DNA of 64,000 bases, from NCBI GenBank assembly GCA_021768085.1, contig JAETOJ010000002.1, positions 1 through 64,000 on the forward strand, written 5' to 3'. This stretch comes from Bacillota bacterium (GTDB lineage: Bacteria > Bacillota > Clostridia > Oscillospirales > Oscillospiraceae). The notes under the pieces are model-generated. The model was given only the letters and a program-made list of their open reading frames with translations, made no database searches and had not been told where the DNA came from. Shown here one piece after another: positions 42,400 through 49,863 of this stretch. A program made the translations under genes and the position numbers. How positions within the stretch are numbered: position 1 is the stretch's first letter; the number at the start of each line of letters is the position of its first letter.

Positions 42400-43869
42400 A
42401 TGGAGCTGACCCCCAGGTTGCAGACCATCGCGGAGCAGGTGCCTCAGGGAGCCCGCCTGGCGGATATTGGCACTGACCACGGATACCTCCCTGTGTGGCT
42501 GCTGCTGGCAGGACGGACTGAGCATGCCATTGCCACCGATCTGCGGGCGGGGCCGCTGGAGCGTGCCAGACAGACGGCGAGACGCTTTCAAGTGGAGCGG
42601 CAAATGGACTTCCGCCTGTGCAACGGCCTGTCGGCCGTCCAGCCGGAGGAGACGGACACGGTGGTGATCGCCGGGATGGGCGGGGAGACCATCGCCTCCA
42701 TTTTAGAGTCTGCGCCCTGGACGAAGGAGGGGACGCTCCTGCTGCTTCAGCCCATGACCGGGTTTGCAGATCTGCGAAACTGGCTACAAAGGAATGGCTA
42801 TCAAATTCAAAGTGAACGTATAGCCTGTGAAGGAAAACGACTATACAGTATATTGCTGGTAACAGGCGGAGAGATGCCTGCCCTCACCCCGGCAGAGCAG
42901 TGGGCGGGACGGCAGAGCGGTGATCCTCTGCGGGCAGAGTACCTGAAGATGATCCGAAAAAAGGTGGAAAAATCCCTGTCAGGCCATCGGGCCGCCCACA
43001 CGCCGGATCAAACCGCCATTGAGAAGCTAAAAACGGTGCTGTCCGGCCTTGAAGGGATGGAAAAGGAGCTGAACACCATGACAACTGTGGGCGAAGTGTT
43101 GGCGTTTTTGCAGGAAAAGGCGCCCTTTGAATTGCAGGAGGACTTTGACAATGCCGGGTTTCTGGTGGGACGGGAAGGGGCGCAGGTGAGCAAAATTCTG
43201 GTGTCCTTGGACATCACAGAGCAGGTGGTGGAGGAGGCCGCCGAGCTTGGCGCCCAGCTGATTGTAGCCCATCACCCGGTCATCTTCGGCGGGGCACAGT
43301 CCGTGACTGATCAGACGGTGACCGGGCGGATTCTGCTGGCCCTGGCGGAGCAGGGCATTGCTGCCATCTGCGCTCATACCAACTTGGACGCGGTGGAGGG
43401 GGGCGTGAACGATGCCCTGGCCTTGCGCCTGGGGCTCACCGGTCTTGAGCTACTGAAGCAGAGCGGCGTGGACGGAGAGGGGAGACCCTATGGAATTGGT
43501 CGGGTGGGAACTGTGACGGAACAGCCCCTGTATGATTTTGCTATGGGTGTGAAGCGCCTGCTGGGCGCCAACGGCCTGCGGCTGGTGGATGGGGGCAGGC
43601 CCGCCCATAAGATCGCAGTGGGGGGTGGCGCCTGTGCCAGCATGATGGAGGATGCGCTGGCCAAGGGCTGCGATACGTTTGTGACATCAGATGTAAAGTA
43701 TAACCACTTTCTGGACGCCAAGGCTCAAGGCTTGAATTTGATCGATGCCGGACATTTCCCCACGGAGGACGTGATATGCCCAGTGCTGCGGGACTGGCTG
43801 GCCCAGCGGTTCCCCCAAGTATCGGTCACGGTGTCCGCCCGTCACCATGAGGTGTTTTCTTACCTCTGA
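42400..43869 (+). CDS. Fusion of tRNA m1A22 methyltransferase (TrmK) and Nif3-like metal protein
   Basis: A 489-residue frame joining two proteins that are adjacent genes in other Firmicutes. Residues 1-225 are TrmK-like (LADIGTDHGYLPVWLLL, VIAGMGGETIASIL), an m1A22 tRNA methyltransferase. Residues 227-489 are a Nif3/DUF34-like dinuclear metal protein (DNAGFLVGR, VAHHPVIFGG, HTNLDAVEGGVNDALA, TSDVKYNHF, DAGHFPTE). An internal ATG at 43078 has AAAAGGAG 9 nt upstream, so the Nif3 part may also be made alone. GGAGGG precedes the first ATG. Confidence 0.88.
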   Translation: MELTPRLQTIAEQVPQGARLADIGTDHGYLPVWLLLAGRTEHAIATDLRAGPLERARQTARRFQVERQMDFRLCNGLSAVQPEETDTVVIAGMGGETIASILESAPWTKEGTLLLLQPMTGFADLRNWLQRNGYQIQSERIACEGKRLYSILLVTGGEMPALTPAEQWAGRQSGDPLRAEYLKMIRKKVEKSLSGHRAAHTPDQTAIEKLKTVLSGLEGMEKELNTMTTVGEVLAFLQEKAPFELQEDFDNAGFLVGREGAQVSKILVSLDITEQVVEEAAELGAQLIVAHHPVIFGGAQSVTDQTVTGRILLALAEQGIAAICAHTNLDAVEGGVNDALALRLGLTGLELLKQSGVDGEGRPYGIGRVGTVTEQPLYDFAMGVKRLLGANGLRLVDGGRPAHKIAVGGGACASMMEDALAKGCDTFVTSDVKYNHFLDAKAQGLNLIDAGHFPTEDVICPVLRDWLAQRFPQVSVTVSARHHEVFSYL

Positions 43870-43924
43870 TCCGGCATGAAGCATTCCCCGCCCTCATATG
43901 CTGGAGGGAAGGGGGGACTGGCCT

Positions 43925-44641
43925 GTGAAACGGGATCTGCTGCTGTTGTTTTTATGCCTCTGTGTGTTAGGGAGTGCCGCCTGGATGGGGCGAGATCGGG
44001 TGGCATCCGCCGTATCCGCCCCGTCGGATACGGCGCGGGTGCTGATTTTGGATCCGGGGCACGGCGGAGAGGACGGCGGTGCCAGCGCCGCCAGCGGAAT
44101 CACCGAGAGCGGCATCAATCTGGACATTGTGTTGAAAACGGAGGCGCTAATGGCCTTTTTAGGCGTGAGGACGGAGCTGACCCGGAGTGAGGATCGCTCC
44201 ATGCACAGCGAAGGGGCACGCACCATCCGGGAGAAAAAGGTGTCGGATCTGAAAAACAGGGTGGCCTTTATCTCTGGCTTCTCAAACGCCATGGTTATTA
44301 GTGTCCACCAAAATCACTTTACAGATACGCGGTACAGCGGGGCACAGACCTTTTATAATGCCGGAGACGTGAGCCGTCAATGGGGAGAGAGCACCCAGGA
44401 GGTGCTACGGGAGGTACTGGATCGGAACAACGACCGCCGGGCAAAGCCCATGCCGGACGGGATCTATCTGTTCGAGCACATCAGCTGTCCCGCCATTCTG
44501 GTGGAGTGCGGCTTTCTCAGCAATGGGGAGGAGGCGTCCCTGCTGATGACCGACGTATATCAGCGAAAGATCGCCGTGGCGCTGGCCGGATCGTATGTGC
44601 GGGAATTGCAAATGATACCCACCGTTTGGGGAGGAGAATGA
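43925..44641 (+). CDS. cwlD: N-acetylmuramoyl-L-alanine amidase (CwlD-like)
   Basis: A 238-residue exported amidase_3 enzyme. One N-terminal membrane or signal segment (about 4-22, LLLLFLCLCVLGSAAWM) precedes the zinc catalytic domain with LDPGHGGEDGG, ITESGINLDI, ISVHQNHF and LVECGFLSN. Size and single domain fit CwlD, which makes muramic-delta-lactam in spore cortex and is needed for germination; a vegetative role is not excluded. GTG 43925 is used, since the longer frame adds residues with no signal function. Confidence 0.82.
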   Translation: MKRDLLLLFLCLCVLGSAAWMGRDRVASAVSAPSDTARVLILDPGHGGEDGGASAASGITESGINLDIVLKTEALMAFLGVRTELTRSEDRSMHSEGARTIREKKVSDLKNRVAFISGFSNAMVISVHQNHFTDTRYSGAQTFYNAGDVSRQWGESTQEVLREVLDRNNDRRAKPMPDGIYLFEHISCPAILVECGFLSNGEEASLLMTDVYQRKIAVALAGSYVRELQMIPTVWGGE

Positions 44642-44643
44642 CC

Positions 44644-46008
44644 ATGGCAAAGGCAAAAAGCCTGTTTTACTGCACGGAATGCGGAAATGAGTCGCTGAAA
44701 TGGCAGGGGAGATGTCCCGCCTGCGGGGCCTGGAACACCATTGTGGAGCAGCCCGCAGCGGAGACAAGAAAGAAACCCTCCGGGCCGTCGCCGCGGGGCG
44801 GCGGCCTGCGCAAGCCAAGGCCCATTGCCGAGGTGGAGGCGGTGGATGAGCTTCGCTTCAACACCGGCATGAGCGAGCTGGATCGGGTGCTGGGGGGCGG
44901 CGCGGTGAAGGGTTCTCTGGTGCTGGTGGGTGGCGCGCCGGGCATCGGAAAATCCACGCTGATGCTCCAGATATGTGACAATTTGTGCCGGTTTGCCAAT
45001 GTTTTATATGTATCGGGGGAGGAATCGGAGCGCCAGATCAAACTGCGGGCCCAGCGGCTGGGCATCCGGGACGAGGGGCTGTACCTCTATTCGGAAACCA
45101 ACCTGGACGACATTGTGGCCGCGGTGCAGGAGCAGAAGCCGGACGTGCTCATCGTGGACTCTATTCAGACGATTTACAATGGGGACTCCAATTCCTCGCC
45201 GGGGAGCGTGGCCCAGGTGAAGGAGTGCACCATGGCGCTGATGCACCTGGCCAAGGGGATGGGGGTCACTGTGTTCGTGGTGGGCCATATCAATAAGGAG
45301 GGCTCGCTGGCGGGGCCAAAGGTGCTGGAGCATATGGTGGACTGCGTGCTCCACTTCGAGGGGGAGGAGCATAACTCCTACCGCATTCTCCGGGCGGCAA
45401 AGAACCGCTTCGGGGCCACCAATGAGATCGGCGTGTTTGAGATGGTGGACAAGGGGCTGGTGGAGGTGCCCAACCCGTCGGAGGCCATGCTGTCCGGACG
45501 GCCGGAGAATATGCCCGGATCCTGCGTCACCTGCGTGATGGAGGGAGTTAGGCCCGTACTGGCAGAGGTGCAGGCGCTGCTGTCGCCCTCGGCCTACGGC
45601 AACTCCCGGCGCTCCAGCAATGGGTTCGACTACAACCGGGCCATGATGATGCTGGCGGTGCTGGAAAAGCGGGGCGGGCTGATGCTGTCCAACTGCGATT
45701 TTTACGTGAATGTCATCGGCGGCCTGACCCTGGACGAGCCTGCGGCGGATCTGGCCCTGATCGTGGCGCTGGCCTCCAGCTTCCGGGACAAGCCTGTGCC
45801 CTTTGACCTGGCAGCCATCGGGGAGGTGGGCCTCACTGGGGAGCTGCGCTCCGTGAACACCCTAAACCAGCGGCTCAGCGAGGTGCGGCGGCTGGGCTTC
45901 ACCAAATGTCTGGTACCTGCCAGGAGCAGCGGCAAGCTGCTGCCGCCCGACGGTTTAGAACTGATTCGGGTGGGCAATATCCGTGAGGCCATCGCCGTGC
46001 TGGTTTGA
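44644..46008 (+). CDS. radA: DNA repair protein RadA (Sms)
   Basis: A 454-residue hexameric branch-migration helicase. The zinc finger is CTECGNESLKWQGRCPACG, Walker A is GGAPGIGKSTLM, the RadA-specific motif is KNRFGATNEIG, and the Lon-like C-terminal domain begins near 290. ATG 44644 has GGAGGAG at 7-8 nt; ATG 44638 is too close. Its last 54 nt overlap a small gene on the other strand. Confidence 0.95.
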   Translation: MAKAKSLFYCTECGNESLKWQGRCPACGAWNTIVEQPAAETRKKPSGPSPRGGGLRKPRPIAEVEAVDELRFNTGMSELDRVLGGGAVKGSLVLVGGAPGIGKSTLMLQICDNLCRFANVLYVSGEESERQIKLRAQRLGIRDEGLYLYSETNLDDIVAAVQEQKPDVLIVDSIQTIYNGDSNSSPGSVAQVKECTMALMHLAKGMGVTVFVVGHINKEGSLAGPKVLEHMVDCVLHFEGEEHNSYRILRAAKNRFGATNEIGVFEMVDKGLVEVPNPSEAMLSGRPENMPGSCVTCVMEGVRPVLAEVQALLSPSAYGNSRRSSNGFDYNRAMMMLAVLEKRGGLMLSNCDFYVNVIGGLTLDEPAADLALIVALASSFRDKPVPFDLAAIGEVGLTGELRSVNTLNQRLSEVRRLGFTKCLVPARSSGKLLPPDGLELIRVGNIREAIAVLV

Positions 46009-46134
46009 CGGGCGCGGCGTGAAGTTCAGGCAGGCCTCATTGGGGACGGCCTGGCCGGCGGGCTGGGCCTGTGCCAAGGTGCACAGGCCCTCGTCCTGAT
46101 ATTTACAGTTCTGTGTGCATGGGATCAGGCTCAC
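45955..46134 (-). CDS. Small Cys-rich protein (probable metal-binding)
   Basis: A 59-residue protein with Cys near residues 6, 10, 18 and 36 (IPCTQNCKYQDEGLCTL, then EACLNFTPR). Small clostridial proteins with this NCxYQxxGxCTL pattern are common and of unknown function; metal binding is a guess. GTG 46134 has GGGGTGA 6 nt upstream. It is convergent with and overlaps the 3' end of radA. No terminator lies between, so antisense effects are possible. Confidence 0.55.
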   Translation of the reverse strand: MSLIPCTQNCKYQDEGLCTLAQAQPAGQAVPNEACLNFTPRPSNQHGDGLTDIAHPNQF

Positions 46135-46185
46135 AGAAATCACCCCATATCCGTGAATAGAAATACGAGCTTTGACAGGCTGAAC

Positions 46186-46380
46186 TGAGAGGAGGTGTGG
46201 ATCGGCATACTCAACTCAACAAAATAAAAATTTTGTTGAGTTGAGGGGAGGGGAAAACCCGGGAAACGCCTGGTTTTCCCGCTGGGCTCAGGATTCTGGC
46301 CGGAGCCTGCCAACCGCTCCGGCCGCCTGCCACTGTAGTCTGCCCAACTGTCCCCAAGTTATGAATGCCGATCCGAATCC
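46186..46380 (+). ncRNA. Structured element between the Shine-Dalgarno and ATG of the tyrosine recombinase
   Basis: A closing stem of 10 perfect bp (GGATCGGCAT at 46199-46208 with ATGCCGATCC at 46365-46374) encloses a 16-bp hairpin with loop AAAA (46210-46245), a 9-bp hairpin (46251-46280), a 9-bp hairpin GGCCGGAGC/GCTCCGGCC (46298-46324) and a possible TGGGC/GCCCA stem (46283-46287 with 46342-46346) around the last. AGGAGGTG (46190-46197) lies just before the closing stem, and the recombinase ATG lies 6 nt after it. It may be a folded 5' leader, a separate ncRNA or an inserted element. No named RNA family was recognised by eye. Confidence 0.6.
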
Positions 46381-47415
46381 ATGATTGACTACCGCATTGA
46401 GGCGCCGCCTATCCTGCGGGATTTCCTGACCTACCATGAGACGATCCAGGGCCACTCCAAAAAAACTGTGGACGAATACTTCCTGGATCTGCGTACCTTT
46501 TTCCGCTACATTAAAATAGAAAAAGGCCGTGTTCCCCGTGCGACACCCTTGGAGCAGATCTCCATCAGTGATGTGGATCTGGCGCTGATCCGCTCGGTGA
46601 CGCTGACGGATATCTACGCTTTTCTCAGCTTCCTGAGCCGTGATCGGGTTAAGAACGCCAACGATCCCAACTCCAGGTATGGGCTTGAGGTGTCCTCTCG
46701 GGCCAGAAAAGTCGCTACAATTCGATCTTTTTACAAGTATTTGGTGACAAAAGCCAAACTCCTGGACGAAAGTCCCATCCAGGAATTGGATTCGCCTAAG
46801 ATCCGGCAGACTCTGCCCCGTTACCTGACACTTGAGGAGAGCATCCAGCTTTTGGAATCCATCGACGGAGACAATGCAGAGCGGGATTTCTGCATCATTA
46901 CGCTGTTTCTGAACTGCGGCCTGCGGATCTCGGAGCTGGTGGGGCTCAACCTGGCCGATGTGCGGGGCGACCGGCTGCGGGTGCTGGGCAAGGGCAACAA
47001 GGAGCGGATCGTTTACCTCAACGCCGCCTGTCAGGCCGCTATTGAGGACTGGCTGGTGGTACGTTCCCAGTCCGGCGCGGCGGATCCCTACGCCTTGTTT
47101 ATCACCCGCAAGCACACCCGCATCACCAAGGCGGGCGTCCACTATATGCTGAAGCAGCGGTTTACCGCCGCGGGGCTGGACAGCAGTAAATACTCCGCCC
47201 ACAAGCTCCGCCACACCGCCGCCACCCTGATGCTGCAAAACGGCGTGGACGTGCGAACGCTCCAGGAGGTGCTGGGCCACGAGCACCTGAATACCACCCA
47301 GATCTACACCCATGTGGACAGCGACGCCTTGAAGGACGCCGCCCAGTCCAATCCCCTGGGACAGCTCAAAGCCAAGCCCCGCCGGGGCCGGCCGCCGAAG
47401 CAGAAAGAAGATTGA
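46381..47415 (+). CDS. Tyrosine recombinase, XerC/XerD-like
   Basis: A 344-residue site-specific recombinase. An N-terminal SAM-like core-binding domain (about 5-115, FLTYHETIQGHSKKTVDEYF) precedes the catalytic domain with GLRISELVGL (Arg), HKLRHTAATLM (His-x-x-Arg) and GHEHLNTTQIYTHV (His and catalytic Tyr). The C-terminal tail is basic (KPRRGRPPKQKED). The ATG is the first start in frame and lacks a nearby ribosome site; a strong one lies beyond the structured element. It may be the chromosome-dimer resolvase or an element integrase. Confidence 0.88.
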   Translation: MIDYRIEAPPILRDFLTYHETIQGHSKKTVDEYFLDLRTFFRYIKIEKGRVPRATPLEQISISDVDLALIRSVTLTDIYAFLSFLSRDRVKNANDPNSRYGLEVSSRARKVATIRSFYKYLVTKAKLLDESPIQELDSPKIRQTLPRYLTLEESIQLLESIDGDNAERDFCIITLFLNCGLRISELVGLNLADVRGDRLRVLGKGNKERIVYLNAACQAAIEDWLVVRSQSGAADPYALFITRKHTRITKAGVHYMLKQRFTAAGLDSSKYSAHKLRHTAATLMLQNGVDVRTLQEVLGHEHLNTTQIYTHVDSDALKDAAQSNPLGQLKAKPRRGRPPKQKED

Positions 47416-47421
47416 AAAAAT

Positions 47422-48027
47422 ATGTGGGTATCAAAGATAACAAAGGAAAAATTAACAAATGATGTGATAGATCGTCTTTTATTTGAAGGTTTGAATGATA
47501 ATGGAGCGAGTGTTGACTGTATTATTGTTTTAGGCAGTATAAAAGCGGCAAAATATAGAGTTCCTATAGCGGCTGAGGCGTTTTTTTCGGGAAGAGCTGA
47601 AAAGATACTGCTATGTGGAGGAAAAATAAGAAGCTTTTCCGGTCAACACATGGCAGAAGCAGATAATATGTATCAGAAAGCCTTGGAATTGGGCGTTCCC
47701 GAATCAAGCATTATCATTGAAAAAAATTCTCAAAATACAATAGAAAACATATTATGTTCCTTGTTGAAATTACAACGTTCAATGTGGTTAAATAAAGTAA
47801 AAAGCGTGTTGCTGGTGACAACAACATATCATATGCGCCGAAGTTTACAGATAGCAAGATATCTTTTTCCATCCCACATCAATATATATCCTTGTCCAGC
47901 AGATGACATAACGACGAAAAGGGATAATTGGATGAATACGCCTGAAGGAATCGACAGAGTAAAAAAAGAGGCATTGAATATCGTAAAATGTGTTAATAAT
48001 GGTGTATTTCCTGATTTTGAAATATAA
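47422..48027 (+). CDS. YdcF/DUF218 family protein
   Basis: A 201-residue protein with VDCIIVLGS, ILLCGGKIRSFSG, KNSQNTIENI and VTTTYHMRRSLQIA, the pattern of the DUF218 (YdcF/SanA) fold. Members include proteins tied to envelope barrier function and SAM-binding homologues; this one has no clear membrane segment. It begins 6 nt after the recombinase gene. It is far more A/T-rich than its neighbours, suggesting transfer, possibly with the recombinase. Confidence 0.8.
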   Translation: MWVSKITKEKLTNDVIDRLLFEGLNDNGASVDCIIVLGSIKAAKYRVPIAAEAFFSGRAEKILLCGGKIRSFSGQHMAEADNMYQKALELGVPESSIIIEKNSQNTIENILCSLLKLQRSMWLNKVKSVLLVTTTYHMRRSLQIARYLFPSHINIYPCPADDITTKRDNWMNTPEGIDRVKKEALNIVKCVNNGVFPDFEI

Positions 48028-48052
48028 AAGTTATATCAAAATAATTGGCAAG

Positions 48053-48079
48053 AGCGCGGAGGGTTCAACCCTCCGCGCT
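48053..48079. terminator. Hairpin between the YdcF gene and the convergent amidase gene
   Basis: AGCGCGGAGGG and CCCTCCGCGCT pair over 11 bp around TTCAA. On the minus strand it contains the amidase stop codon. The T tract is weak on either strand. Confidence 0.6.
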
Positions 48080-48628
48080 GTCATTCATCCGCTCCAGGCC
48101 GGAAGTTGGCCCGTTGGTCACCTTGAGAATCCCAACGATGTGGAGAAACCGCCACTCCACCACGTTTTGATAGCTGTCCAGCGGCCGGTAGTCGGCGTCG
48201 TTGGAGTGGGCGGCGATGAGGATATTGTCCGGCCTGGGCACGGCCCCCACGGAAACCACCACCGGCGTGTGGGCGAATACCTCCCCGCTGTTCTCAAACC
48301 GGAGCTGGATAAAGTCACCTGGACGCAGGAAGTTCATGTGCACCTGAATGCCCACCGGGCCGTCGGTGGGCTGGGGCCGGGTCATGAAGTCCCAGAAAAA
48401 CTGTACCCCCGTCCAGGACGGAGAACGGTCGGTGGCGTCGATATAGTACCAGCCGAAGTCCGGCGTGAAGTTCATAATCCCGCCGCCGGCGTACAGGCAT
48501 TGGGACGCGAAGTTGGTGCAGTCCCCGCCGATCTCGCTGAAATCATAGAAGGCCGGGTTGCGGGTATAGGCCCATTTGTGAGCATAGGCCACCGCCGCCC
48601 GGCGATTATATGGAAGCAGTTGGATCAT
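48065..48628 (-). CDS. Amidase_6-like domain protein (putative cell-wall amidase)
   Basis: A 187-residue protein beginning MIQLLPYNRRAAVAYAHKWA. The GGDCTNFASQCLYAGGG segment holds the probable catalytic Cys, and EVFAHTPVVVSV and LIAAHSNDADYRPLDSY hold candidate His residues, as in the putative amidase domain PF12671. It has no signal peptide from this start. GGGGGAGG lies 4 nt before the ATG. Clostridial spore formers often carry several such proteins; the substrate is unknown. Confidence 0.8.
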   Translation of the reverse strand: MIQLLPYNRRAAVAYAHKWAYTRNPAFYDFSEIGGDCTNFASQCLYAGGGIMNFTPDFGWYYIDATDRSPSWTGVQFFWDFMTRPQPTDGPVGIQVHMNFLRPGDFIQLRFENSGEVFAHTPVVVSVGAVPRPDNILIAAHSNDADYRPLDSYQNVVEWRFLHIVGILKVTNGPTSGLERMNDSAEG

Positions 48629-48708
48629 GCCGCCTCCCCCCTTTCCTGCCATCCTATGCTCGCCGTCATTTTGTTGACACCAGCGGGGAAAAATCTTTTT
48701 TGTTTTGT

Positions 48709-48729
48709 GGTTTTTGACCGGCAAAAACC
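48709..48729. repeat. Perfect 8-bp hairpin upstream of the fba promoter
   Basis: GGTTTTTG and CAAAAACC pair around ACCGG, about 11 bp before the fba -35 box. It could be an operator or the end of the amidase leader region; nothing more can be said. Confidence 0.3.
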
Positions 48730-48740
48730 GGAGCTTTTGC

Positions 48741-48769
48741 TTGCATTTTCCGGTGCTGAATGTTAAAAT
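48741..48769 (+). promoter_or_regulatory. Sigma-A-type promoter for fba
   Basis: TTGCAT and TAAAAT with a 17-bp spacer. Confidence 0.75.
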
Positions 48770-48818
48770 CATAACGGAAACCACCAAAATTAAATTTTGA
48801 TTAAGGAGTTGGACAATC

Positions 48819-49787
48819 ATGCCACTGGTTACCTCTACCGAAATGTTCAAGAAGGCCTACGAGGGCGGCTACGCCATCGGCGCGTTCAACGTCAACAACA
48901 TGGAGATCGTCCAGGGTATCACCGAGGCCTGCAAGGAGGAGAAGGCCCCCGTTATCCTCCAGGTGTCCAAGGGCGCCCGCGCTTACGCCAACCACACCTA
49001 CCTGGTGAAGCTGGTGGAGGCCGCTGTGATTGAGTGCCCCGAGATCCCCATCGTGCTACACCTGGATCACGGCCCCGACTTTGAGACCTGCAAGAGCTGC
49101 ATCGACGGCGGCTTCACGTCCGTCATGATCGACGCCTCCTCCAAGCCTTTCGAGGAGAATATTGAGATCACCAAGAAGGTGGTGGAGTACGCCCACGACC
49201 ACGGCGTGGTGGTGGAGGCCGAGCTGGGCACCCTGGCCGGCGTGGAGGACGACGTGAAGGTGTCCGCCGCCGACTCCTCCTACACCCGGCCCGAGGAGGT
49301 GGAGGAGTTCGTGTCCAAGACTGGCTGCGACTCCCTGGCCATCGCCATCGGCACCAGTCACGGCGCCTATAAGTTCACCCCCGATCAGTGCACCCGGAAC
49401 GAGAAGGGCATCCTGGTGCCCCCTCCCCTGCGTTTCGACGTGCTGGAGGAGGTCTCCAAGCGCCTGCCTGGCTTCCCCATCGTGCTCCACGGCTCCTCCA
49501 GCGTGCCTCAGGAGTATGTGAAGATGGTCAACGAGCACGGCGGCAAGATGCCCGACGCGGTGGGCATCCCCGAGGAGCAGCTGCGCAAGGCTGCCACCCT
49601 GTCTGTGTGCAAGATCAACATCGACTCCGATCTGCGGCTGACCATGACCGGCACCATCCGCCAGTTCTTCGATGAGCACCCCGATAAGTTCGACCCCCGC
49701 GAGTACCTGAAGCCCGCCCGCGCCAACATCAAGGAGACCGTCCGTCACAAGCTGGTGGACGTGCTGGGCTGCGCCGGCAAGGCGTAA
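48819..49787 (+). CDS. fba: Fructose-bisphosphate aldolase, class II
   Basis: A 322-residue zinc aldolase splitting fructose 1,6-bisphosphate. Zinc and active-site segments are VLHLDHGPDFE, EAELGTLAG, AIGTSHGAYKF and VLHGSSSVP. Codon use is strongly biased to C-ending codons (GCC, CGC, AAC, TCC), unlike the G-rich choice of most genes here, which suggests very high expression. It has its own promoter and is followed by a hairpin and the PPi-PFK gene. Confidence 0.96.
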   Translation: MPLVTSTEMFKKAYEGGYAIGAFNVNNMEIVQGITEACKEEKAPVILQVSKGARAYANHTYLVKLVEAAVIECPEIPIVLHLDHGPDFETCKSCIDGGFTSVMIDASSKPFEENIEITKKVVEYAHDHGVVVEAELGTLAGVEDDVKVSAADSSYTRPEEVEEFVSKTGCDSLAIAIGTSHGAYKFTPDQCTRNEKGILVPPPLRFDVLEEVSKRLPGFPIVLHGSSSVPQEYVKMVNEHGGKMPDAVGIPEEQLRKAATLSVCKINIDSDLRLTMTGTIRQFFDEHPDKFDPREYLKPARANIKETVRHKLVDVLGCAGKA

Positions 49788-49799
49788 CACGTCAACTCT

Positions 49800-49828
49800 G
49801 TTCCCCGTCTCCTCTGGAGGCGGGGAAC
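49800..49828 (+). terminator. Hairpin between fba and the PPi-PFK gene
   Basis: GTTCCCCG pairs with CGGGGAAC, with an inner CTCC/GGAG stem. It lacks a T tract, so it may be a processing or stability element rather than a full terminator. Confidence 0.5.
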
Positions 49829-49863
49829 TCCAATGAAATGAACGAGTAAGGAGAAATCAGACT

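Noticed and set aside
46199-46374. Cobalamin riboswitch before the recombinase (because of GCCACTG)
   Set aside because: Only the short GCCACTG matches; the other conserved cobalamin blocks are not in the right order, and the downstream gene is a recombinase.
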